In this document: positions 10,716 through 20,518 of the stretch, piece after piece | Numbering within the stretch: position 1 is the stretch's first letter | How the letters are laid out: each line of letters opens with the position of its first letter | NCBI GenBank assembly: GCA_032718475.1 | Contig: JAUCBJ010004048.1 | Location: 1-53,710, forward strand | Direction of reading: 5' to 3' | Source: Nemertoderma westbladi | Lineage: Eukaryota; Xenacoelomorpha; Nemertodermatida; Nemertodermatidae | Length of the DNA: 53,710 bases | The notes under the pieces: generated by a model | What the model saw: only the letters and a program-made list of their open reading frames with translations | Told to the model about the DNA's origin: nothing | Database searches by the model: none | Position numbers and translations under genes: made by a program

Positions 10716-11830
10716 AATAAGGCGGTGATCACTGGAGAAGGGTCGAAGTGTAAATGCATTACAGTCTTGTATAGAGCTCCTGTATTTCCTACGAAACAGA
10801 ATATGGTCTATCTGGGACTTGTGACCACTGGGTCCACTATGAGTCCATAGCTTTTAGTTCGCTTCTCGAACTGGGTTCCAGCCGAAAACAATCCATTTCC
10901 AGAGATAAAATCCTGAAGATGGACAGAATTTCGGTTAACACTATTGCTATAGACCCAGGGCGATGTAGGTGATTGATGCAGACTTGCATTAAAGTCTCCC
11001 AGGAATGTTAAGAATGCATGCTGATCCACTCCATCAGTAGCTGCTTGTAGATTGTTGTAGAAATTTTCCACCTCCTCTACAGGGGCAACACTAGTTGGAG
11101 AGTAGCACACAATCAGAACCACCTTAGGAAACTTCTTAGCCAGTCTTCCAGAACATGAGAAGTGGCAACGGATGATGCGGTTAGAGATTTGGTCTATTTT
11201 GTCCAATGCTGCATGTGCAGTTGGATTCATCAATAGACCAATTCCACCATTGCCACTATCATCTGCTGACGCGAGGGCGAGTCGCCAACCGCTCCCCATG
11301 TCCTTAATCAGAACCTCATCAGTCTGTCCAGTCTGCATTCGGTGCTCTTTCACACCCACTGCGCTAAGAGAAAGCTCATCTGCCAAGGCAGTCAGCTCAC
11401 CTTGTCGCATTGGGGACCCGAGTGTTAGGGTGTTTACTGAGGCTAATCTTGTGACTTGCCTCAGATTCACCAATGGCTTTGTTGGTCGGGGTGGAACATG
11501 AGAGTAGCCTCCAACTCCAGAATCCCTCTCCCCATCACAATCTGGCCTTCCTGGTGACCCAGGGTTTGGGCCAGAAAGGTCATCAGGAAAGGGACTCAAA
11601 GAATTGTTGGCTGCTCTCTCTCCAGTAGGGGGTGAGACAGGCAGCCGGTCAGGAGTTAACTGACGCCTGTGAGGCCGATTGTGTCCGGTAATTCCACTGG
11701 CCTCTAGTGGCCGGACCTCCGCATTGCTAATGTAATCCATAGTGGGGGTTGGGGGGTGCTTTTTTGCCGAGTCAGCTCTCGGGGCAAATACCACACCCTG
11801 GTTTGCCATTCCACAGGGTGGGTGTCGCAA
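10716..11830 (-). pseudogene. LINE 1a APE-type endonuclease region
   Basis: The minus-strand frame opens with a Pro/Arg-rich leader of about 130 residues. Then come apurinic-endonuclease-like motifs in order: LASVNTLTLG, VGVKEHRM (catalytic Glu region), GGIGLLMN, VLIVCYSPTS and TFLGDFNAS. The frame breaks near 10830. The closing motifs IDHILF and SSDHRLIVAKV, with the catalytic Asp-His, continue in a shifted frame that runs into the reverse-transcriptase linker. All expected catalytic boxes are therefore present, split by a single indel. In the intact element this domain would nick target DNA for target-primed reverse transcription. Confidence 0.8.
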
Positions 11831-12231
11831 TGGAGTCAGATATGAGGCCCATCACCCATATCTACTCTGGCGCACATGACCCACCATTGGCTGTTGCAGC
11901 TCATCTGCTGGGTCATGCCCTGTACCCTTGCTGCCAGGTGCAGGTCGCAGTGAAGTGCTCTCAGAGTGGACATGAGAACACTCTACTCCTGACCAGCCAT
12001 TGGTAGATCACCATCTGCCTGGTCAGGCCATATACCCCTGCAGCCAAGTATATGGGTCCTTAATCCAGGACCAAGGGCGTCCTTATCCCAGAACGAAGGG
12101 GGTCCTAGTTACATGACCAGATTTGCCCTAGTAAGAGGGTCTATGCAGCTACAGGTGGCACCTCCTTTATGCTGCATGGAAGTGGCAAGTTTTCTTGATC
12201 AATGACCTAGAATACCTGACCTGACCTGACC
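11831..12231 (-). other. LINE 1a 5' UTR
   Basis: Non-coding leader ahead of the endonuclease frame. The outermost bases are GGTCAGGTCAGG repeats on the minus strand. About 280 bp of this leader is found again at about 26407-26682 in the deleted copy, which supports its belonging to the element. It probably holds the internal promoter expected of a LINE, but no motif identifies it. Confidence 0.6.
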
Positions 12232-13793
12232 TTGACTCCACGTACCAGGTTGATCCCACAAACATCTATCTCGTCGGCAACCTCGAGAAAGGCACAAGTA
12301 GATTCATAATACGCTAGTAGAACTAGGCAGATGTAAGGGTTTATTATCTCCTTTAGTTTACTGAACAGTAGAACAAAGTCGAGGCTACCAAATGCACCAG
12401 AAATGTCCATTTGACAAAGGAAGACATTGGTGCCGGTTCTGCGCTGGGACTCTAAGAATTCTAGAATAGTGCTGATAATTAGATCTTCCCCCAGCTTTTT
12501 CTGGTAAGCGAGTTGCTGTTGTGGAATAAAATCTGTCAAGGAGAAATATTCGTGTAGAATCACAGTTTCCAATATCTTCCCGAAAATGCAGACTGTAGCA
12601 ATTGGTCTATATGACTTTGACACATTGATGTTGCGGCCTTTTCCTTTATATATATGTGTCAAAATGGTTTCCCCCATGAATTCCGGTGTATGACCAGTTC
12701 TAAAACAAGCATTGATTAAATCCGCAAGAGCAGAGCTAATGATTTGTGCGTCAAGGGACAGAAAGTGTTCTACGGAGAGGGAATGATTGTCAGGTGACTT
12801 CCCCTTGGCCAGCGATGATATAGCACTCTGAACAGCTAAAGGTGAAACTGTTGGCACAAATGAGTCTACACATTGTTGTCTAAGTTCGCTCTTTAGTTGA
12901 TCTATGGAGGGAGAATAGTCACTACTCTTTTGATGGTTATTTCTGAGATCCTGTCTGATGGCATTCACAGCTGTTTGAGGCAGTTTATCGGAACGCTGTT
13001 TCGAATTGAAGTGCTGCCAGAACTTTCTCGGATTTGAATTAAAAGTGCTCGCAATATGTGAGGTTTCGTTTTTCACCATAGATTTTGTTACCCAGTTCTT
13101 TAGACGCCGCAGAGAGCGCTTCGACTCTTTCAGTGCGTTGCCATGGATACTGTTGGTTGGCTTCCCCTCGCAGACCCATAAATTGTATAGTTGTTGACAG
13201 ACCTTCGATCTTTCTTTAATTTCCATTGACCTGATCCTTAGATTTTTTGTTTTCCTCCTGCCCTTCGAAGTGAGCAGGTACCTTGAGGAAGCATTGTGCA
13301 GATTATTTCGTAGGGTCATTGCAAACTTATCTATGTTGTTGACAGACCACTGTGCTGGTGGGATACCAACTTCGGCGTATAGATTATTTAGACACTCTGA
13401 CACATTGTTTCGATACCTAGAAAGTTGTTGTTTATTTACCCTCGTCCACTGTATGCGAGCTGGAGCAGATCTAGATTTAATTCTGTCCGCTGATTCTACA
13501 TGATTTGAACATAACCTGGAGAGATCGACAGTAGCAACTGCTGGAACGTGATCAGAGAAGTTTGCGGGGTTTGTTTTGTAAACACAACCATTAACAACAT
13601 TGGACATGACTTCTGAAGTGCTAAGAATGTGGTCAATGTATGAAGAGCCATGACTTTTAAATGTGACTGTTGGACCGTCGAAGGGGCTGTAGGTGTCTAG
13701 GGCCAGTAAGCCCTGCTCCTGTAGGGATTGATGAAGTCGAATCCCCCGAGCCGTAGCCTTTTCTCTATTCCAACGCGGGATAATAGCGGCCAA
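12232..13793 (-). pseudogene. Truncated second LINE (endonuclease end plus partial RT)
   Basis: A continuous minus-strand frame of about 520 codons. It begins inside an APE-type endonuclease (SSYIDHILSTSEV and NFSDHVPAVATVDL motifs) and continues through a basic linker into a reverse transcriptase: KSYRPIATVCIFGKILE, QMDISGAFGSLDF (box A-like), and LVRGVK, where box B should begin. There it stops, cut by the 5' end of LINE 1a. It therefore lacks the N-terminal endonuclease and the YADD half of the RT. Box A reads DISGAFGSL where D-x-x-x-A-F-D is usual, so the second conserved residue is lost. It is a different family from LINE 1a, closer to CR1/L2-like elements by eye. The right end meets an AAT/ATT microsatellite at 13793-13825. 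Confidence 0.8.
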
Positions 13794-14069
13794 TAATAAT
13801 AATTATTATTATTAATATTTATTTCAACTATATATTGTCATATTACTATTGTACGTACTTACTAAATATGTCAATGAATGAAAGTACTAATCTATAGCAC
13901 AAAATATACGTTAATACCAAGTCGACGTCGTGCACATTTCCCGTATTCTAGAAATCCTATTTACAGCACAGATTCTAGACACCGCACAAATAATAATGTT
14001 ATCTGACGAATCAATCCTACGAAATAGGCTGATAATGGCGTTATATCTAAGATGAACAAATAACTTATA
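13794..14069. other. Short unassigned AT-rich gap with AAT repeats
   Basis: An AAT/ATT microsatellite at 13793-13825 lies at the edge of the second LINE, followed by DNA in which I see no gene. A TATAT-rich end near 14070-14095 joins the C-terminal fragment of the third LINE. Confidence 0.5.
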
Positions 14070-14266
14070 TTATATATTATATATATTATACTGAGCAAAC
14101 GCCTCAGTTATGCTTGTTGGCATACCGTCAGTTAATCTCGGTATGTGGAATAACATTCGGAAGCAATTATTATACGCTACTCGTAGTTTTTCGTGCACAG
14201 ATTCAGAATAATTACGTTTAGCCCAAAGGGCGTTACATAGATAGTAGAACAAAAGGCACCAAATAG
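14070..14266 (-). pseudogene. C-terminal piece of LINE 3 reverse transcriptase
   Basis: On the minus strand, immediately downstream of array B, the reading continues LFGAFCSTIY in the array frame. It then shifts frame to LCNALWAKRNYSESVH and EKLRVAYNNCFRMLFHIPR. This matches the region after the thumb of CR1/L2-like LINEs, where L-F-R-A-Y-C-T-x-x-Y is followed by a W-x-x-Y-R-K segment and L-x-V-A-Y-N-D-x-x-R. It is the missing continuation of the reverse transcriptase at 23569-25086, from which array B and the LTR element separate it by about 9.3 kb. Confidence 0.8.
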
Positions 14267-16784
14267 AGAAGCTTTTACCTTATTGCTGCACGCACCAAAT
14301 AGAGAAGCTTTTACCTTATTGCTACACGCACCAAATAGAGAAGCTTTTACCTTATTGCTGCACGCACCAAATAGAGAAGCTTTTACCTTATTGCTACACG
14401 CACCAAATAGAGAAGCTTTTACCTTATTGCTACACGCACCAAATAGAGAAGCTTTTACCTTATTGCTACACGCACCTAATAGAGAAGCTTTTACCTTATT
14501 GCTGCACGCACCAAATAGAGAAGCTTTTACCTTATTGCTACACGCACCAAATAGAGAAGCTTTTACCTTATTGCTGCACGCACCAAATAGAGAAGCTTTT
14601 ACCTTATTGCTACACGCACCAAATAGAGAAGCTTTTACCTTATTGCTACACGCACCAAATAGAGAAGCTTTTACCTTATTGCTACACGCACCAAATAGAG
14701 AAGCTTTTACCTTATTGCTACACGCACCAAATAGAGAAGCTTTTACCTTATTGCTACACGCACCAAATAGAGAAGCTTTTACCTTATTGCTACACGCACC
14801 AAATAGAGAAGCTTTTACCTTATTGCTGCACGCACCAAATAGAGAAGCTTTTACCTTATTGCTACACGCACCAAATAGAGAAGCTTTTACCTTATTGCTA
14901 CACGCACCAAATAGAGAAGCTTTTACCTTATTGCTACACGCACCAAATAGAGAAGCTTTTACCTTATTGCTGCACGCACCAACTAGAGAAGCTTTTACCT
15001 TATTGCTACACGCAGCAAATAGAGAAGCTTTTACCTTATTGCTACACGCACCAAATAGAGAAGCTTTTACCTTATTGCTACACGCACCAAATAGAGAAGC
15101 TTTTACCTTATTGCTACACGCACCAAATAGAGAAGCTTTTACCTTATTGCTACACGCACCAAATAGAGAAGCTTTTACCTTATTGCTGCACGCACCAACT
15201 AGAGAAGCTTTTACCTTATTGCTACACGCAGCAAATAGAGAAGCTTTTACCTTAATGCTACACGCACCAAATAGAGAAGCTTTTACCTTATTGCTACACG
15301 CACCAACTAGAGAAGCTTCTACCTTATTGCTACACGCACCAAATAGAGAAGCTTTTACCTTATTGCTGCACGCACCAAATAGAGAAGCTTTTACCTTATT
15401 GCTACACGCACCAAATAGAGAAGCTTTTACCTTATTGCTGCACGCACCAACTAGAGAAGCTTTTACCTTATTGCTACACGCACCAACTAGAGAAGCTTTT
15501 ACCTTATTGCTACACGCACCAAATAGAGAAGCTTTTACCTTATTGCTACACGCAGCAAATAGAGAAGCTTCTACCTTATTGCTACACGCACCAAATAGAG
15601 AAGCTTTTGCCTTATTGCTGCACGCACCAAATAGAGAAGCTTTTACCTTATTGCTACACGCACCAAATAGAGAAGCTTTTACCTTATTGCTACACGCACC
15701 AAATAGAGAAGCTTTTACCTTATTGCTACACGCACCAAATAGAGAAGCTTTTACCTTATTGCTACACGCACCAAATAGAGAAGCTTTTACCTTATTGCTA
15801 CACGCACCAAATAGAGAAGCTTTTACCTTATTACTACACGCACCAAATAGAGAAGCTTTTACCTTATTGCTACACGCACCAAATAGAGAAGCTTTTACCT
15901 TATTGCTACACGCACCAAATAGAGAAGCTTTTACCTTATTGCTACACGCACCAAATAGAGAAGCTTTTACCTTATTGCTACACGCACCAAATAGAGAAGC
16001 TTTTACCTTATTGCTACACGCACCAAATAGAGAAGCTTTTACCTTATTGCTACACGCACCAAATAGAGAAGCTTTTACCTTATTGCTACACGCACCAAAT
16101 AGAGAAGCTTTTACCTTATTGCTACACGCACCAAATAGAGAAGCTTTTACCTTATTGCTACACGCACCAAATAGAGAAGCTTTTACCTTATTGCTACACG
16201 CACCAAATAGAGAAGCTTTTACCTTATTACTACACGCACCAAATAGAGAAGCTTTTACCTTATTGCTACACGCACCAAATAGAGAAGCTTTTACCTTATT
16301 GCTACACGCAGCAAATAGAGAAGCTTTTACCTTATTGCTACACGCACCAAATAGAGAAGCTTTTACCTTATTGCTACACGCACCAAATAGAGAAGCTTTT
16401 ACCTTATTACTACACGCACCAAATAGAGAAGCTTTTACCTTATTGCTACACGCACCAAATAGAGAAGCTTTTACCTTATTGCTGCACGCACCAAATAGAG
16501 AAGCTTTTACCTTATTGCTACACGCACCAAATAGAGAAGCTTTTACCTTATTGCTACACGCACCAAATAGAGAAGCTTTTACCTTATTGCTACACGCACC
16601 AAATAGAGAAGCTTTTACCTTATTGCTACACGCACCAAATAGAGAAGCTTTTACCTTATTGCTACACGCACCAACTAGAGAAGCTTTTACCTTATTGCTG
16701 CACGCACCAAATAGAGAAGCTTTTACCTTATTGCTACACGCACCAACTAGAGAAGCTTTTACCTTATTGCTACACGCACCAAAT
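14267..16784 (-). repeat. Array B, left segment: LINE-derived 36-bp repeat, about 70 units
   Basis: Unit on the minus strand: TGTAGCAATAAGG, TAAAAGCTTCT, CTATTTGGTGCG, encoding CSNKVKASLFGA. Each unit carries a HindIII site (AAGCTT). Few variants occur (CAACTAG, CAGCAAATAG, TTACTACAC, TTGCTGCAC). The segment ends at ACGCACCAAAT, where the LTR element begins, and resumes at 22194. The minus frame keeps the LINE reading frame. The plus-strand frame of over 800 codons is an artefact of the same periodicity. Confidence 0.97.
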
Positions 16785-17321
16785 TGTGACGGGATCCAGG
16801 AGGGATCCCGATTTATCCGGTGTGGTATTTAGTCCACGCGTCCCCGCCGTGTGTAAGGGTGAAATAAAGATAATTGAGTTCTGAAGTTCGGTGTATAATA
16901 AGAGGTTATAAGATATAGATATATTGTGAATGTGTACAAGGCGGGATACGGTAACTAAAGTCCCGTGATCCCCTAACTAAACTAATTGGCTGTACCCTAC
17001 GCTAGCACTGCTGCACTGAGATAACTGAATCACTGATTAATAGGTTATTGGTTATATTGCACGGTGGCCTTACTGCTACTCAATCGATGCCATTCCCCCC
17101 TCTGATTGGTTAATACCCTTGTTGGCGCCCCGTGGAGTATTCCCGTTCACTCCACCTGTTCTCCTTGGGTTAGGGGTTTGGCCCCTGACCCTCTATTGTG
17201 TGCTTCCTTCCCATTCTTATTGGGATGGCGCGAGTTGGTTAATTACCCAATCTCGTGGCTCCCAATATTGCTTATCGGCTAATAACTTTATGGGGTGTTG
17301 GCGGGATTGAATAAGCTAACA
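16785..17321 (-). repeat. 3' LTR
   Basis: The 537-bp direct repeat reads TGTGACGGGA to GCTAACA on the plus strand. It appears identical to the copy at 21657-22193 where I compared them. As the element is minus-strand, this is its 3' LTR. An AT-rich TATA-like segment lies near 16905-16935. Confidence 0.95.
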
Positions 17322-17330
17322 CTCCCCCCC
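17322..17330 (-). promoter_or_regulatory. Polypurine tract of the LTR element
   Basis: On the minus strand GGGGGGGAG directly precedes the LTR start TGTTAGC, the expected place for the plus-strand primer of reverse transcription. An 11-bp hairpin (ATGCTATCTTC/GAAGATAGCAT) follows at 17331-17359. Confidence 0.75.
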
Positions 17331-18028
17331 ATGCTATCTTCCCGGTAAGAAGATAGCATCAACCAAAAAAGTGCGCTACAATCCCGCTGGATCCCGATCT
17401 AGTATCGGGTGTGGGGTGGAATTCTTTTCTCTCGGAGTCGGCTTTCCGGGCCGCTCCCTCTGGGTATGATAACGCTACCCTTTACGCCTGGCGTCTCATG
17501 TCGGGCCGATCGCGCTCACCTCTTCACGCGATTTTTGTTTCCCCAACACTTTCGCCCTATCTCACCTTCACTCTCACCCTAACTCTCTCATACCCCCGGA
17601 CCTTCTCGTCCCTTACTCAGCCTCTCATTCTCCCCCCCCCACACTAGAATTGCGTTCGCACTCTCTCCGCACTTCACACTCTTATTCCGATTCTCAAGTC
17701 CACTTTGACTGTTTTATCTCTCCTGACGAACCTCCCCCCCTCTCGTGCCGCCGCACTCAAGAAGTGTGAAATTGTCAGTTGTCTCGTCCATAGTGCCATA
17801 GTCAATTGTCCCCCAGTCCCAGTAGCTAATTGAGAAAGGTTGTATGACTATAGTACTTACTCCAAACGTATGTATTTTACTGCTAATCACTACGTACGTA
17901 CATACGAATTGCACTTATATAGTTATTTGCATTAATTAAATTTATACTTAATAGTTCGTACGTTACATGCGGCGCCTTCCAGGCGCACCACGTCCCAGTC
18001 TCAGTCTCATTCCCTCGCCTCCGGGAAC
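17331..18028 (-). other. 3' non-coding region of the LTR element
   Basis: About 700 bp between the end of the second frame and the purine tract. It is pyrimidine-rich on the plus strand at about 17500-17760. No pol-like coding motif was seen in any frame. Confidence 0.6.
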
Positions 18029-20518
18029 TTATCTGTACCTCCTCACGTCCTCCTCCCTGGCCCGTTTCTTGGTTATCACCGCTCCTCTGGCATCATCCGC
18101 TTTCTGCTTCCGGACCTTTGCTGCCACTTCCTTGCTGATCCCGGTCGTCGGCTCCTTGGGCGCTGGTGTTATTAAAGCCCGATACCGCTTCGCCGGTGGC
18201 CCCTCAGAATGGCCTGGTTGTTTCCCTCGTGTGGCGTCCCATAGGATCATCTTCATTGCCTTTGGTACGTGTTCCGCCAAGAAATCCCTAAACTCCCTCC
18301 GGTTCTCTGGTGTCCACCTGTCCAGGTACCGTTGCGTGTTCATAACTCCGGCGAACGATGCCGCCGTAGCTACCTCTTGATAGGTAAACGGTAACCTTCG
18401 CTTTATGATTTCCATGTGGGTCTCCTGGTTTATGAGGAAGAAACCCCACTTGAACTCTTGGGCCTTCATGCGCTGGCGCGTCATGGCCCCGACGTCGGCC
18501 CACTCCTCGAACCTCGTGAACTTCTCCTCGTCGCTCATCCAGTCGCACTCGCGTCCGTAGTGCCCCCGAAAGTGGCACTTTGGACGTCGGTTATGCAACC
18601 GTGGACACGCCCCCATCCTGTGACTTGGTTCTCTACAATAGAGACAAAAGGTTCCCCGTTGGCATCGGTATAGGCAGCTGCTTTCCTGATGGGTCTGTCT
18701 CCCACAGTAGTCGCAGCCGAGTACCAATGTCTCGCGTCCCACCTCGTCCTTCGTCCCAAGCGATCTCCGCGGTCTATGGAGTCGCTGGTAGGCGAACTTC
18801 TCTACGTTGCTCTCCCTGTTTACGTCTATCTCTCCGCCCCTCTCGGGCATCGTCTCCCCGAATACTATCCGTGGTGCCGTTCCCGGTTGCTCGCCCAACC
18901 TAATGGTGCTCCCCGCGAAATCCATCGCCGGCTCCTCGTGCACCCAGGTCCGCTTGCCGGATCTGTTCCAGAAGGCCCTCGCCCCACTGGCCGTCACCAC
19001 CCTCCCGCCAACCCAGTCCGTGTCCGAGTGGCCTATCCTTTCGATGGGCGGCATCTCTCCGAACTCGTCGTCGTCGTCCTCCTCTTCTGGTAGTGTCTCC
19101 AATCCCGGTATCCCGATGGATCCACTATGTCCCTTCCCGCCTTGGCTCTCGCCCGTAGCTCTCCATCCCTCTAGCTCCCTTAACTTCCTTGGTGGTTGGT
19201 CGCCCTCGGCGCCCGCTGGTATGGGCATCGTTTGCAACCCCGACGTCGACTGTTTCGGCGATCCCACCGTCCATCCCAATTCTCGTCCTAGAGACTCCCC
19301 CGAACTCCCTGACGAAGTCCAATGAAGCTCGTCTAGACCCGCCTGTTCCTCGAAGCCATAACTCGGTGTCCTGGCCTCCTCTTCCCTCTCCTCTGCTTCT
19401 ATCCTCTCCCGTCTAGCGACTTCTTCCAGTCGCTTTGCTTCCCGTCTATCCATCTCTAGCTGCTCCCATCTCTGATACGGTGTATCCGTCTCCCCATCTA
19501 CCAGATGTCGGCTGTTGTAGTACACCGACTCGCCCTTCAGCCCCGGGTGGTCTACCAGACCGTCAAAGGCCACTTTAAAGGCTCTCCTGTAGCTTAGGGG
19601 TGATCCCGATAACAGAAATGCCCCTGGTTCTCTTTCGATAACTACGGTCATGAATAAGTTAAGTAAACTTATCATCATCCAGTCCTCCTGCAGGATATAT
19701 CGCTTCTGATATACCTTTATCGCTCCTCTGCGAAACTGATATACCTCCTGCTTTCCCGGTCTCGCTCCCCACTTCAGCGAGTTCGCTAGTTCTGCTCCGT
19801 ATTCTTCCCTAAACTTCCCCCAATCCATTGGTTTGTGGCATACGAGCCCCAATAATTGGCCCATCGCCACCGCCCCGCATTGGCCTGAGTTCTCGACCAC
19901 CCCCAATCCATCCGGTGCCGTCATAGCCATAAAGACTTTCTGCATATCCAGGAGGTTGGTGGCGTCCGGACCGATGATCCTCTCCGCGTCCTCGCGAATC
20001 GCCGATCCCACTTTCGTCGTCGACTTCTCTCTTACTAAGACCTGTACCGCTTTCGGCAGTCGGTCTAATTTCGGCCCGTCCTTCTTCCCATACGTCCCTA
20101 GGTCGAATAAGAAGATGTCCCCATTTGGCGCTGCCAAATGCAAGAGTATGGTCCTGGCCGACCCTGCCGTTCCTCGTCTCGAACCCGCTTCGTCTTCCAC
20201 GGTTCCCTCGTCATCTAGGATCATATATCCTCCTCTGTTGACGGACTCTATGAATCTTTTCCAGTCCTTCCTCGGCGATTCCCTCGGATACTTCGGAATC
20301 CCGAGCTTCGCCTCGTCTCCTTTCACCACGTAGTGGAAGTGTTGGAAGATCGCATTATCCAGCGACGGCGTCCCGTAGGTCCCGACCAACCGCTGTTCGT
20401 GCGCCTCCCGGAAGTGATCCTGCAGCGCTCGTGCCGCGTGACCCCTTTCCACCTCTCGTAACCTCTCGTAGTATCCTCTCGTCTTCTCCTCCGGGTGTCT
20501 TTCGGTGAAATCCACCAA
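18029..20518 (-). CDS. LTR-element ORF2: RNase D-like domain plus CCHC zinc knuckles
   Basis: An 829-residue frame, numbered here from the TTG at 20518. It has no ATG near its start and lies in the -1 frame relative to ORF1, so translation by frameshift from ORF1 is likely. Residues about 85-290 match the order of an RNase D/WRN-type DEDD exonuclease: Exo I YMILDDEGT (D102, E104), then LLHLAAPNGDIFLFDL, Exo II KVGSAIREDAERI (D177), QLLGLVCHKPMDW, and Exo III-like YILQEDWMMISLL (D279). The Tyr is five residues before the Asp instead of the usual four, so activity is uncertain. A charged coiled-coil-like stretch (about 350-390) and an acidic block follow. Two exact CX2CX4HX4C knuckles are at C602-C615 and C625-C638, with a degenerate third near 648-658. 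The C-terminus is basic. Its role is probably Gag-like RNA binding; the exonuclease fold is inferred from motif order alone. Confidence 0.75.
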   Translation of the reverse strand: MVDFTERHPEEKTRGYYERLREVERGHAARALQDHFREAHEQRLVGTYGTPSLDNAIFQHFHYVVKGDEAKLGIPKYPRESPRKDWKRFIESVNRGGYMILDDEGTVEDEAGSRRGTAGSARTILLHLAAPNGDIFLFDLGTYGKKDGPKLDRLPKAVQVLVREKSTTKVGSAIREDAERIIGPDATNLLDMQKVFMAMTAPDGLGVVENSGQCGAVAMGQLLGLVCHKPMDWGKFREEYGAELANSLKWGARPGKQEVYQFRRGAIKVYQKRYILQEDWMMISLLNLFMTVVIEREPGAFLLSGSPLSYRRAFKVAFDGLVDHPGLKGESVYYNSRHLVDGETDTPYQRWEQLEMDRREAKRLEEVARRERIEAEEREEEARTPSYGFEEQAGLDELHWTSSGSSGESLGRELGWTVGSPKQSTSGLQTMPIPAGAEGDQPPRKLRELEGWRATGESQGGKGHSGSIGIPGLETLPEEEDDDDEFGEMPPIERIGHSDTDWVGGRVVTASGARAFWNRSGKRTWVHEEPAMDFAGSTIRLGEQPGTAPRIVFGETMPERGGEIDVNRESNVEKFAYQRLHRPRRSLGTKDEVGRETLVLGCDYCGRQTHQESSCLYRCQRGTFCLYCREPSHRMGACPRLHNRRPKCHFRGHYGRECDWMSDEEKFTRFEEWADVGAMTRQRMKAQEFKWGFFLINQETHMEIIKRRLPFTYQEVATAASFAGVMNTQRYLDRWTPENRREFRDFLAEHVPKAMKMILWDATRGKQPGHSEGPPAKRYRALITPAPKEPTTGISKEVAAKVRKQKADDARGAVITKKRAREEDVRRYR

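Larger units (their letters stand above)
8481..12231 (-). mobile_element. Nearly full-length RTE-like LINE (copy 1a)
   Basis: A 3.75-kb non-LTR retrotransposon on the minus strand. From right to left it has a 5' UTR beginning with GGTCA repeats, an APE-type endonuclease, a reverse transcriptase, and a 3' end CCGATCCTAG. Both ends are confirmed by the second copy at 25631-26685, which starts and stops at the same sequences. Coding capacity is broken by only one frameshift near 10830 and one in-frame TAA at 10104-10106, so it decayed recently. No convincing target-site duplication was found: its right side abuts a different LINE and its left side abuts unassigned DNA. The RTE-like assignment rests on motif layout and is moderate. 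Confidence 0.85.

Noticed and set aside
14283-16832. A plus-strand protein of about 849 residues (LLHAPNREAFT repeats)
   Set aside because: It is the antisense of array B. The biologically meaningful frame is the minus-strand LINE frame.
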